A DNA stretch of 64,000 nt, from NCBI GenBank assembly GCA_047495785.1, contig JBLDXI010000017.1, positions 1,116,001-1,180,000 of the forward strand, given 5' to 3'. Each line of letters opens with the position of its first letter. Within the stretch, counting starts at the first letter, position 1. The notes beneath the pieces are model-generated. The model saw only the letters and a list, made by a program, of their open reading frames with translations. It was not told where the DNA came from and did no database searches. This document shows, piece by piece, positions 1 through 11,481 of this stretch. This DNA comes from Lepidodermella squamata (Eukaryota > Gastrotricha). A program made the position numbers and the translations under genes.

Positions 1-3000
1 GCTTTTACCGTCAGACTATCAGACGCTGCTTTAGCCGCGTTTTCGACAGTTGGGACTTTCTTAACGTCGAATATTGAATGTTACTGTTATCACTCTGTTC
101 AGCGGGAACATACCTTGGTTCAGCAAGAGGTTGTTATGCCGCCGTGGTGTTTGTTACTCAACGTCACAGCTAGCACTTATCCGTTAAATGCCGAAAGAGC
201 TGTTCCGATGGTGCTTACCTTCAACCCTTTAGACGCAATTTTCTTCCCTTCCCTCGTTATCGGCGAAACGGCGTATCGAACGCTGCTAATTTCCAACAAA
301 CTCGACCTACCCGCGTTGATAAATATCGAAAAGCCAACAGATGAGAGCTTCGAGGTCAAACCTAGCATTGCGGTAGTTAAACCGGGCTCCCACGTCGTAG
401 CAACCGTTCGATTCCGGCCTAATGACGCGCAAATTCTTCAGCAACAACTGAAAGTTAACGTTAACGAAGTGGCAAAAAATACGAAAGAACTAACGCTTTA
501 CGGAGCTGCCGAACCGCCAGATGTTGTTTTCGATGAAGGTGATCTGGTTTTCATTGCACCGACTTGCATTAACTCAGAGTCATACCTGCCTTACACGATA
601 AGAAACGCGAGTAGACAACGAGTTGAGTATCAATGGCACGTTCCAGTTCAATATCGCGATGTTCTAACAGTCAGGCCAACTATTGGCTGCCTGGATATTC
701 GCGGATTTCAAACTTGCAAATTCATCTACACCCCAAAGGTAGGTCAAATAATGATCAAATATGAAGGGATTTTTGTGATTCATTTTTCGATTTTCAGAGT
801 GAATCCAGACAAATGATGAAAATTAATTTGGCTACCAGAGTCATTCCGTCGACAGTAATAAACCCGGATAACGTCCCGACTCGCGATTTTCGAGTTCGAA
901 TCGTTGCTGAAGGTTGTGTTGGCAGTCTAATGGCCCGTCAAACTCTTCACAACTACGGATCGTTGCGAGTTGGCCGATCTCAACGCGTTCAAGATTTCGT
1001 GGTAACAAACACCAGCGACTGCCCAGTCCACGTTCGTTTGGTCTACCAGCAACGCATCGAGCCACTGGAGGAAGACGAACAAATCTACGAGGTGACGTCG
1101 TCTTCATCGACCCGAAACATCATCACCATGGATCCGGATGAATTCACGGTCAACCCGCATTGCGATCAAACAATTGTTGTTCATATTAGGCCGAAGCAGA
1201 GATGCCGCTATCATTTTAAGGTGGCCTACGTGCTGCTGGATAACTACGGCGATCCGCTACCTCCGATCGAGTCTGAAAAGTCTCTACCACCCGAGAAGCC
1301 GTTGGCAAACCTCGTAGCCGAGGGAATTTACCCTCAAATCTTTGTAAGCGACGTTCAAGCCTCGGGCAGTGCTCGGCTTGTAACAAAACGTCACCTTTGG
1401 CAATTGTTATCCCTGGACGATTTGAACGTATGCCTGAGTTCGGACCCTCACGAAGCAGAACTGGGCAAAAGCCGAGCGAATTTCTTGCGAAATTCTGCCC
1501 GAAGGCGTTTAGAGACGAATACGCCAGATTTTGACGGAAATGATCAGATTGTAGATTACAAACCAAGATCTTACATTCAATTCGACATGGGGGCGATGCC
1601 GTTGAACACAGACCCATGGAAGGTGCATCTTACGATTCAAAACAGCGGGCCGTTAGACGCCGAGTGGCAATTTTTATTCCCGACTGATTTACTCGTCGAC
1701 ATCCAACCATGGGCTGAAAATCTTGATTTCGACGAAGAAGAGCTGCATGAAATGATGATAGTTGATAACAAGCTATTCGATATCACCCCGAGAAAGGGCA
1801 CGCTGCCAGCGAATGGCGGCCAGCAAATGATTACCGTCACTTTTCGGCATCAATTTATCGGAACTTCTCGCCTACCTGTCCTCCTTAAAGTTAACGATGG
1901 CCGCGAGGTTCTTCTAACGTTGACCGGAGCTTCAGTTGCGGATGATACGCCCTATCTTTACCTGCCTAAAACCAGGTTTTGCCTAGCCCCTGTCGCGATT
2001 GGCGACCCGTCCCCGCCCGTTCAACCGCTTGAATTGTTCAACGGAGGCCGGTTGCCAGTTAATTTTGCGTTCGATTTAACTGCAGTTTCCGCCCTAACCG
2101 AAGCAAGTTACGGCCATCAAATTTTCACGTGTTTAACGCCGACAGGGAAAATCGCACCCGGCCGTGTTTTCGAAGCTCAATTCAAATTTTCGCCACTTGA
2201 AGCAAGGACTTACGTCGTCGATATCCCCCTTCGAATCGAACATGGCGATATGAATATGTTGACCGTAGTCGGGCTGGGTTATGATCGCCGCGAATTAGTC
2301 GATACCGCTCCCGATTTTCCGGAACCAGGTCTAGCCAACCCGCCGCCGGTACAAGCGATTGAGCTACCGAATCAACCAGCTAGATTGTCTTTAGATCGAC
2401 TCCAACTCGGCAATGTCCCACTTTTCGTCCGAGTGTCTCGCGCAATTCTGCTGCATAACCTTCGTTTAGACAGCGATTTAGCATTTGAATGGCGAGTAAC
2501 CGATCCGAAATTCGTTCATATGGTCGATGTAGAACCAGCCAGTGGGGTGTTACAACCTGGGCAAACGAATGTTTGTCAAGTAACGTTCACCGCAACTCCA
2601 CCGGCTGCGTTTCATGAGGTGGTTTTAGTGTGTCTACTAAGCCCTCATGCCGATGTCAATGCCTACCACGAAAAACTAGCGGCCTGGGAGTCGGAACGTG
2701 AGGCTCAGTTGGTTAACCTAGGGCTTGATAACGACAGGCTAACTGCGACCCCGCGGCCTGAAATGGTTGAGCTGAGCCCGGAAAAGGCGATGGAGGTCGC
2801 TTTACTACCCCGTTTTGGTCGGCTATGCGAGGTTGTGAAGTCAGAGGGCATTCGACAGGGCAAGGGTGAGCCGAAGAAGGACCCGCGAGGCCAGGCGCCT
2901 GAGACCAGTTTCCATACGATAACAATACCGCCGCTACTTCACGGCGAAAATGAGGATATCTATTTCGCTGAGCGTTACCTAGAACGCGCGACTGCTGCTG

Positions 3001-4269
3001 GGAAGTTGTACCCGAAACCTCAGCCGCCGCCTCAAACTGTATTGCAACTAGCTGTGACTGCGAGAACGCACGACCCTGGCGAGTTTACGCAGGCGTTTGG
3101 CGTTGGGGCGAAGCAGCGGTTTGTTGCGGATTTGACGCTTGTTAAAGACTACTCGCAGGAGGGCACAAGTTTGGTTGAGACTAACGAACAGGGAAAGATC
3201 AAATGCGACGAAACTGAAGTCACAGTGCTGACTGATGCGCTTGGTTATCTGCTAATGAAAACGCTTAAGGAGGCTGATATGAAGGTGAGAAAATCCATTA
3301 TTTCAAATTTAGATAAAGACCCTTGGCTTCGTTATTTTTGCTAACTGACGCCCTCAGGCACGTATAACATTTTTAAAGGTGGTTTAAAAGACTGCTTACA
3401 TCGAAAAATCACTTATTTGTAAAATCGATTACCAAGTAATAAAATATTTACCCGAGTAAGCCAGGAAAAACCCGATGGTAACTAATTCGGTATTTTTCGG
3501 TATTTTACCCGGTTGGACCCAATTTCTCTTTATTTATTTTTAAATTTTGATGAGTGGTATACCTGGTTACTATTGCAATGAAATTTCATTTTTTCATTAT
3601 TTGAATATTTGAATATTTGAATATTTCTAAGATACGTCTCTCCATGTTCCGTATTTTGGAGTTTCTGAACCCTTTTCCGTGTATTTTCTTAGTTTGCGTT
3701 TCTTATTGGACACGCTGTATAACTCTAAATTGACCATAGTTAGTGCAAAAAATGCAAAATAGCAGTCAGATCTTGTGATTAGGCATGATAATAAAGAAAC
3801 TGGAATTTTGGATGAAAAGAATCTCGCAAAAATCTTTGGGAAAATTTCGAGTTAGACCTTAAAATTCGGTGATGGAATACTGAAAATTATCCTTATTTCA
3901 ATGACTAAATAATCGTTTTTTGCCTCATTGCAGGATATTTTCAAAGCTGCTGTCAACGAATCTGTGCCAAATTATCTCGAGATGTTAGGCGTACCAGCGC
4001 CTGATTCTGACCGGGCCATTGCGAGCCCCGGCGCCTATGCGCTATCACCCCCTCCCACCCCGGTCTCAGCTGCCGGAAAGCGGAAACAGACCGAGGCGCC
4101 CGAAACCGGGGTCATTCTTGACGGCTATATGTCCTCAATTTTATGCTCTTTGGTCGACGATGCAGTGGCGAGGCGCTTCGACATCACCCACCGGCCGCGA
4201 TTAAAGGCAGTACCTTCCACGCCAGCTGCGAAACGGGACCACAAGAAAAATTCGGACGCTAAAAACTGA
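1..4269 (+). CDS. CFAP65: CFAP65-like axonemal protein (3' part, 5' end outside window)
   Basis: Exons 1-738, 798-3284 and 3934-4269 join in frame (both junctions phase 0) to give about 1,186 residues. The frame is open to the window edge, so the start lies upstream. The protein is a chain of Ig-like MSP/ASH beta-sandwich repeats, as in proteins of the central apparatus of motile cilia and flagella. Recognisable CFAP65 (CCDC108) blocks are HLWQLLSLDDLN, EWQFLFPTDLLVDIQPWAE, ELHEMMIVDNKLFDI and FIGTSRLPVLLKVNDGRE in the middle of exon 2. The C-terminus is Pro-rich and basic and ends at TGA 4267-4269. An AATAAA follows at 4307. HYDIN and CFAP47 share the fold, but the order of these blocks fits CFAP65 best. 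The product would act in motile cilia or sperm tails. The 649-bp last intron holds a copy of a dispersed repeat (3634-3721). Confidence 0.7.
3634..3721 (-). repeat. Dispersed repeat, copy A
   Basis: On the minus strand it reads TATACAGCGTGTCC, AAACGCAA, AAGAAAATACACGG, AAAAGGGTTCAGAAACTC. The same order and wording occur at 57381-57455 on the plus strand. It lies in the last intron of the CFAP65-like gene. Confidence 0.65.
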
Positions 4270-4306
4270 AATAATTAATTGTTTTGCCAACTGTGATAAT
4301 AATTGA

Positions 4307-4312
4307 AATAAA
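4307..4312 (+). terminator. Poly(A) signal of the CFAP65-like gene
   Basis: AATAAA lies 38 bp after the stop codon, in the short gap between this gene and the convergent kinesin-5 gene. The placement fits a normal cleavage and polyadenylation signal. Confidence 0.5.
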
Positions 4313-4568
4313 AACTACTCAATAGGTTTCAACAAGATAATTTTTGTTTATTTCAATTATCAATTGATAAATGGACAATAACGACCAGGTAGCATGCAAC
4401 GCGGGGGCGGATAAAATGTAGGAGCGGGTATTATAACCGAAAGAAATGAAATTATATAACACCGAGATGTTGCGACTTTAATTGAAGATTATTACAATAA
4501 GAATTTAGAAAACGCTATGCTACAGCTATAACAACTGCATTTTCTTCGATATAGGTACAACGGTAGCC

Positions 4569-7500
4569 TTAATCGTCCGAATGAGCCGGCGGTTTCGGGC
4601 ACAGCGCGCGTCGGCCGTATTGAGAGCTGGATTTGGCAGGCGGAACCTCCATCGTTGCTACCCTTGTCAGCTGGGGTAAGATTTCGACTGGGAGATTTTC
4701 AACGCTGTTGCTTTTGAGCAGAGCCGGAGGAACGGCGGGCAGGTTTAGGTCAGGCACTTTAGCGTTTCTCAAAATTTCGGCATCATCTGAAATAGAAAAA
4801 TCATTAAAATAATGGTAAAAATAAATTCCCCATTGAAATTTCAACTTTTTTCAAAATAGCCTGTTGAAAAAATGATTTAAGAAATTACCGTTTTCTAACG
4901 CTTCAGCAGTGGCGATTAGTTCACTTGGCGGTTTGAAAGTCGACAGAAGACGCTCATTTGGTGGCACAATAATCGGGTCGCGATCGATTGACCAGCTCTG
5001 AGGCTTAGGCGTTGTTCCACTCGGTTGATATACCCGTAAATTATTCGTCAAAAATCTGAGAAAAGTCGAGATAAACCATTGATGATTCATGAAATGGATA
5101 ACTTACTCAGTTGGTAGCATGGAAACTTGATCGACGTCCTCTTCGATCTTTTCCAGAGATTCTTGAACGGCTTGTTTGCCCTCTTTCAGGTTAGAACCGA
5201 TGAAATTCGATAGGGAAGCAAGATTTTCACGAGTATCTTCTGATGTTGATTCTCCAGTTGCACCAACATTTTCAACAGTTTCGAAATGATTCTGAAATCG
5301 GAAAAATAAATAAAGAAATTAAATAATAATCTAAAATTTACCTTCGTTGATTTGAGCTCATCAGATAACAAAACTTCAAGCTCTTTAGCCCGAGCTCGAG
5401 ATGAGGCCATTTTCTCGTCAATTTCAGCCGAGCCTTTCTCCTCAATCGACTTCGCCCGATTTTCAGCGTGGTCATGCGCTTCCGAGTTGATTTCGTACAG
5501 CTTGGTATAAAACGAATCAACCAGCTGCGAAACAACCTTCGAAGCTTGGTCCTTATTGGCTTGGGCAATCGTCACAGTTTCTTCGTGGTAAGAACTCGCT
5601 TTCGACTTCAAATCATCCTGGTTCTTCTTCAAAGTACTGCACATATTTTGCAAATCTACAAGAGATGAAGTCAAAGTTTTGATGGCTTCGTCCATTTTCT
5701 GGGCCTTTTCGTTGATCAAATCCATTTGCCGCTTAGATTCGTCGACAGTTGACTCGACATCAACCTTAAAGGCCTCAGAAACCGCGATTGTTTTCTTCTC
5801 GCCACCTGTGAAAGTTGAATAGGCAGCATCGCGTTTCGTTTCGGCTTCTTCGCGACTTTCACGGCATAACAAGTCGATTTTTCCGACAAATCCGACGTAT
5901 TCTTCGCGAGATGAGCTCAACATGGCTTGAAATCGCTCAGCAACTCCGGCCATAAATTGATCGGTTTCGTCGCCGAATTTCAATTTCTCCGTTAACGCGT
6001 CACCCCATTTCTTAAGGTGGTCCATTTCAGTGATCACGGTCTTGAAATAACCGCCTAATAAGCCTAATTTATCGCAATTCTCATCGAAAGCCGACACAAC
6101 TTTGGCAGATAATTCGTCCATTTTACCGCCGTGTTTCGCCGTTGTATCTTCAATCTTAATCCGAGTTTCACGAGTAACGTCAGTGATTTTATTGGACACC
6201 TCTTTGAAGCCTTTCTCGTTATCAGCCTCGATTTTCGATCGAACTTCAAGTCGGTTGTGAAGGGTTGATAACTGAGAGATGGTTTCGTCAGCTAACGAGG
6301 CCGTTTTCGCTAGTTTTGAAATGTTAACCTCCTCGGCTGATCGAAGTTCGGAGGTAACATATTCGAGCCCAGCAGCTTTGGTGCCCTGTTCGAAGATAGC
6401 TCGGCGCCTGTCCTCGAGGCGCTTACTCAGCTCTCGGAAGGATTCGTGCAAATCGTGAATTCGCAACTTCATCACGTCGCAATCGCTCTTGCTATCTTGG
6501 TACAACGTCTGAAATTGTTGCACGTCGATTTCAAGCGCTTGAATTTTCTCCTTCCGAGCGTCCAACATGTCTTGCATGTTTTGGTAGGTTTCTTTTGACA
6601 GAGTAACGCCGACCTTAGCCCAAGTCGCTTCCAAATCACGCTTCGCCCGTTCCAACTCGGCGTAAACCTCTTTGACGTGTACATCTTTCGAGACACGCTG
6701 GTTAATTTCAGGTTTGTTGAGGATATTTTTGGCTTTGAACGCGTAGTCCAATGTGGAAAGCGTCTCATCCAGGCAGTTGAGAGCAGGCGATAATGTCGCG
6801 ATGATGGTTGTTTTATTCCGACCACCCAAACTGTCTTGCAATAGACGGGTCAATTTCGAATCACGGTAAGGGATGTGCGGTTTTCGCTCGACCAGCGCGG
6901 TGATAACTCGGCCAAGGGTCAAAAGTGACTTGTTAATATTTCCAGCCTCTTGTGCGCGGCCGTCTTGTGCTCCGGAACGCGAAATGTTCTCAGAACCAGC
7001 CAAATCGACCAGGTACAGCTTGCCGGTTTTGACGACCTCTGAAACGACAAAGAATACAATCAATTTATAGCTTTTCAACGACTGTAGGGAAAGAGAAAAT
7101 ATAGTATGCATGACAGGCGTTATCATAGGACTGTTATGTAATCGGCGACGCAAAAAAAAACAACCTGTCACATTCCCTTTCCGTTTTTGTTTAACATTGC
7201 CATGACAAACAAGCTATAGACCAATATAAATGAGAAAAATCGAGCAAAGCTACCTTCTCCGATGTCAGACTTTTGCTGCATGACCAGAGTGACCATGAAA
7301 ACAGCGTGAGAGCGTGATGATCGTTCGTTCATCTTGGTCTCGGCAGTTCGGCGCTTGTACGAACCTTTCTGCAGCAGATCGAATACTTCCTCTTTTGTTC
7401 TAACAATATGCTCCGACAAGTTTTGGACCGTAGATGACCCAGACTGAAATTCATATAGATGAAAAATATCTCAAAAATATCCAAGTAAAACTTACTGTAT

Positions 7501-8050
7501 TTGCACAGATTTTGAGGGTGGGTTCCGCTGGACCGTCTCTGGCACTCAGCAAATCCATGAGAATCTCGTTGTATATTTCAAGGTATGATACGCGAATGCT
7601 ATAATCGGTGCTTTTCAGGCGATCATAGAAATACGCGACTGTGCGAGGAATTATACCGGCAACTGGGTCGTCTTCCCATCCCAGAGCTCGATCTTCGCTG
7701 CGATCACCTTCCATCGTATAAGTTTTACCAGTACCTGTCTGGCCGTAGGCAAATATCGTGCAGCTATAACCTTTCAAGACTTCGTCGAGCGTCGGAGTAA
7801 CAACGGTGTTGAAAACGGTTTTCTGAGTAGCTCCAGGACCGAAAACCGTATCAAAGCTATATTTCTTGCTCTGATATCGATCGTTAACCAAGACTTCGCC
7901 GTAAGAATCAACACATTCAATAACAAGTTGGTCACCTCGTCGAATAATTTCACGAGAGTTAGCTGGCCTCATGCGGACCGCAACTTTGATTCTGTCTTGT
8001 TCTTGCTGCGGTTTAGCATTGCTAGGAGTGCTCGGTAGATTGGTTGACAT
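4569..8050 (-). CDS. KIF11: Kinesin-5 (Eg5/BimC/KIF11) bipolar mitotic motor
   Basis: Six exons on the minus strand: 8050-7496, 7443-7254, 7038-5342, 5291-5107, 5055-4889 and 4786-4569. They join in frame to about 1,003 residues (human KIF11 is 1,056). The N-terminal motor starts [14 protein letters not shown] and carries the P-loop GQTGTGKT, switch I NERSSRSH and switch II DLAGSE. The neck is [10 protein letters not shown], and a long coiled-coil stalk follows. Near residue 890 the tail has SGTTPKPQS, which matches the BimC box phosphorylated by CDK1 at its Thr. The protein would be a tetrameric plus-end motor that slides antiparallel microtubules to build the spindle. The ATG at 8050 is preceded 24 nt upstream by an acceptor-like CCATCTAG. 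The gene is divergent from LSD1. Confidence 0.93.
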
Positions 8051-8836
8051 TTGCAAGTGAAATAAAACGATGATCTAGATGGAAGATGGTTGCAATTAAT
8101 GGGAGTCGCAATACAAGGGAGTCAAGGGTCAAGGCAAGTTAAATGTTAAGTGCGAAAACAGTCGGATGTCGGATGTGATACCCGAGTCGGATTCAGAAAA
8201 GTGTTTGCTACTTGCTACTCTGTTTGGCTAAGAAACTATTTGCTTGGGATGCCTCGGCCAACAACCAACAACAAACAACAAACAACCAACAGCCTACGTC
8301 GCTCCTTACCAGACCGTCGAAGTACGTGAAAAAATGAGGAAATCATATTTTGAAAATCGGCGCGAGTTTCAAAATTCGGCCTTCAATACCAATTTTTAAT
8401 TTGTCGTTTGAAATGAATTTAATTCGCATTATAAGACAAAAATTTATCCGTATGGCTAAAGATTGGGCATAATTTACATTTTAATTTCTGATAAGGTCGA
8501 CTGTCACTCGAAGTGGCGGGGACAAAACAGAGGCGACCTTGGCTTGTTGCCCTGGTTCACCGAATGAACCGAGCTGCTTAGAATACTGTTAACAGCTTCG
8601 GAAACCATCCCCCACTAAATGCTGTGGTTTCTAAAGTGTTTGTTTAGAGCTGAGGGTATTTTAATTCGTTTTAAAATGATTTCATGCGTAGTAATTGAGC
8701 TTCACGATCAGCTGATGCCGAGATACAGCATGTTATACAACATATCTTGTGCTTTATTAGATTGCCGTGGATCGATATTTGTCTTTAACTTTCGTCGTGG
8801 TCTTGATTCATGCAGTTTTGAATACTTCAATCGATT
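8051..8836. promoter_or_regulatory. Divergent intergenic region between kinesin-5 and LSD1
   Basis: About 0.8 kb separates the two divergent start codons, so it should hold both promoters. A CAA/AAC-rich simple stretch lies near 8262-8290. Acceptor-like sites stand about 21-24 nt before each ATG. I see no gene in it. Confidence 0.45.
8803..8815 (+). other. Putative trans-splice acceptor of LSD1
   Basis: A TTGATTCATGCAG run ends at 8815, 21 nt before the LSD1 ATG. No upstream cis exon is evident. This is an inference from position and from the same arrangement at neighbouring genes. Confidence 0.4.
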
Positions 8837-11311
8837 ATGGAACGTAAGCGCCCGAGTAACAAACTTATGGGCGAAACTAGTTTTGATGTCTCGGAGAAGA
8901 AACCTTCGCGTAAAGGTGGGAAGAAGAACTCGTCCCGACGTGGTGGCCGTCGAGCTAATAGATCTAGTGGAGATGATGCATCATCAAATTCTAACGGATC
9001 GACTGATGTGATACCTCCTGCTGGCGGAAGACGAGGGAGTTTCACTGAGAAGGGCGAAAAGAGCGAACATCGGGGGTCTATTGGCATCCGTAGTCCGGAA
9101 AAACAAGTTATCAAAGACAAGGAGAAAGAGAAAGAACTCGCAAAATCAGCCAAAGAAAGCGCGGAGCATGTCGTCGAGCCCTCTGATGTTGCGGGTCTAG
9201 AAAGCGCTTCATTTCTTAGTCGCCTTGCCTACGATAAGATGACACCGTTAGAAATCGAGTTTTTCCCAGACCTTCAGGCTCCGCTTGCCGCTTTGAAGTC
9301 CTATCTTTATATCCGCAACAAAATTCTCTTGTTATGGATCGAGGGAACAGGCCATCAGTTGTTGTTGGAAAGCGTTATACCCCACTTAGAGGCACCTTTT
9401 GCCCAAGACATCAACCTAATAAGGCGAATTTTCAACTTCCTCGAGCGCCAGAGCCTCATTAATTTCGGTATTTTCCGCGTCTCTCGGCCCCTCAGACCTT
9501 TGAAATCAAATCGCTCAGTTATTGTTCTGGGGGCTGGAATGGCTGGTTTGGGCGCTGCTCGCCAATTGGCTTATTTCGGATTGGACGTAACGGTTATTGA
9601 AGCTAGAGACAGAGTTGGCGGAAGAATTGAAACCTACCGCAACGGTGAGTATATTGCTGACTTGGGAGCAATGGTTATCATGGGTCTCGGTGGCAATCCG
9701 GTTAACATCCTCAGCCGACAGGTTTATATGGATCTTACCAAAGTTCGCCCTAAGTGTCCATTGTATGACCACGCCGGAAATGTTTTGCCTCGACACAAGG
9801 ACGAATTTATTGAACGCGAATGGAACAAATTGCTCGAAGCTACGGTAAGATTAATTTGCTTCTTCTAAATACTGATTACATGCTGATGTTTTTAGACGTT
9901 CTTGTCGCATCATTGCGGATTCAATTATTTCGATGGAAAACCATTGTCCCTGGGTGAAATGATGCAGCTGATTATCATGCTTCAAGAAAAGCATGTTATG
10001 GATGTCCAAGCTGTCCATCAGCAGTCATTAAGTCGTTTGTACGACCAGCTTGAATCACTTCTTCACAAAATGGTCATACTCAGAGACAACATTAAGAAGA
10101 CAAGCTCAGATTATCAGGAGCTGAAATCTCGTTGCAATGTTGAATCTACACATTCCAACTTCTCTACTTGTTTCACAAAAGACGATTTCTTGCTACGGGT
10201 CAAGCGAATTGAGCTCCAAACTAGCATGCAAGAGTACGAACAACTTGAGCAGCAAGTTTCGGAGATGGAACGTCGCATCAAAGACCTGGAAGATCGCCCA
10301 CCGCCAGATCAATACCTTTCAACTAAAGATCGTCACGTTCTCGAGTGGCATATGGCTAACCTTGAATTCGCAAATGCAATTCCTCTCGATCAGTTGTCAC
10401 TCGCTCACTGGAGTCAGGATGACGAATACGAGTTGAAAGGAGCTCATCTCATTGTTAAGAACGGCTATTCCGTCCTGCCTACAGCTATGGCTGAGGGTTT
10501 GGATATCCGTTATAATCATCGCGTCTGTCGTATAGTGTACGACGATCGAGAGCAAAAAGGCGTTCAAATCGTTTGCATGACCCCCGAAGGTGAAGTGAAG
10601 TCATTAAAGGCCGATGCTTGCCTATGCACCATCCCACTTGGTGTTCTCAAAGAATCGATTGCGGCTACCAAACAGACTTTCGATGTAAAAGGTTCATTGC
10701 CGGTTGACGACTGCGATGGGCCGCCAATTTTCTACCCGCCTCTACCTAAATGGAAAACAGATGCGGCTGAAAGATTGGGCTACGGAAATTTGAACAAGAT
10801 AATTTTGTGCTTCGAAAACGCGTTTTGGGACACTAGTATTAACATTTTCGGCCACATAGCTGGTAATACCGCACCCCGTGGTGAATGCTTCCTGTTTTGG
10901 ACTTGCTGGGGCGCCCCAGTATTGCTGGCTCTGGTTTCCGGCGAGGCAGCTGATGAGATCGAAAAGGTTTCAGACGAGGAAGCAATTTCACGTTGTATGA
11001 AAGTTCTACAAGGAATTTTCGGTGAAACTGCGGTACCTCAGCCGATTAGCTCTGTTGTAACCAGGTGGCGGGAAGATCCGTTTGCCAGAGGGTCGTATTC
11101 TCACATCGCTGTCGGTTCAACCGGGGATGATTATGACATTATGGCGGCACCGGTGGGCACGGAAGATGATTGCGAGACGAAACCCCGGCTGTTTTTTGCC
11201 GGCGAGCATACAATGCGGCAATACCCGGCCTCGGTGCACGGCGCCCTGCTAAGCGGGTATCGCGAGGCTGGTCGAATCGCTAATCTTTTACTCGATAATG
11301 ATGAGGCGTGA
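8837..11311 (+). CDS. KDM1A: Lysine-specific histone demethylase 1 (LSD1/KDM1A)
   Basis: Two exons, 8837-9844 and 9896-11311 (phase 0), encode 807 residues. The order is LSD1: a basic disordered N-terminus, a SWIRM domain at about 120-215 (ending LINFGIFR), and the FAD dinucleotide fold VIVLGAGMAGLGAARQLA near 228. The coiled-coil Tower insertion, which docks CoREST, lies around 360-475. The second half of the amine-oxidase domain follows. GNLNKIILCF near 634 carries the Lys equivalent to human K661, and the C-terminal FAD/substrate signature contains FFAGEHT and VHGALLSGYREAGRIA. The enzyme removes methyl groups from H3K4me1/me2 in repressor complexes in the nucleus. The start was chosen because the ATG is followed by typical LSD1 N-terminal composition. 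An AG acceptor lies 21 nt before it. It is the first gene of a tight three-gene train. Confidence 0.93.
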
Positions 11312-11443
11312 ATTTGTGTTTTTATAGTCATAAACTAGCTGCTTTACTATGATTCATTCCACACACTTTGCTCAGAATAACTCTTGTCCATAGACAGTAA
11401 ATATGTTTATTATAACCATTATTATTATTAAATTGTCTTTTCG

Positions 11444-11458
11444 TATTTTTTGCTGTAG
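11444..11458 (+). other. Putative trans-splice acceptor of strumpellin
   Basis: A T-rich tract ending TTTTTTGCTGTAG at 11458 lies 23 nt before the strumpellin ATG. The whole LSD1-strumpellin gap is only 170 bp, leaving little room for a separate promoter and 5' exon. Confidence 0.6.
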
Positions 11459-11481
11459 AGTTTATATCGATTTTTTATTAA

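Noticed and set aside
1216-1617. Antisense open frames of 60-190 codons over conserved genes (also at 14436-15093, 16033-16465, 34335-34901)
   Set aside because: They mirror coding exons whose other strand encodes a recognised protein.
1-4269. HYDIN or CFAP47 as identity of the first gene
   Set aside because: The Ig-like fold is shared, but the order of conserved blocks (LWQLLSLDDLN, EWQFLFPTD, FIGTSRLPVLLKV) fits CFAP65 better.
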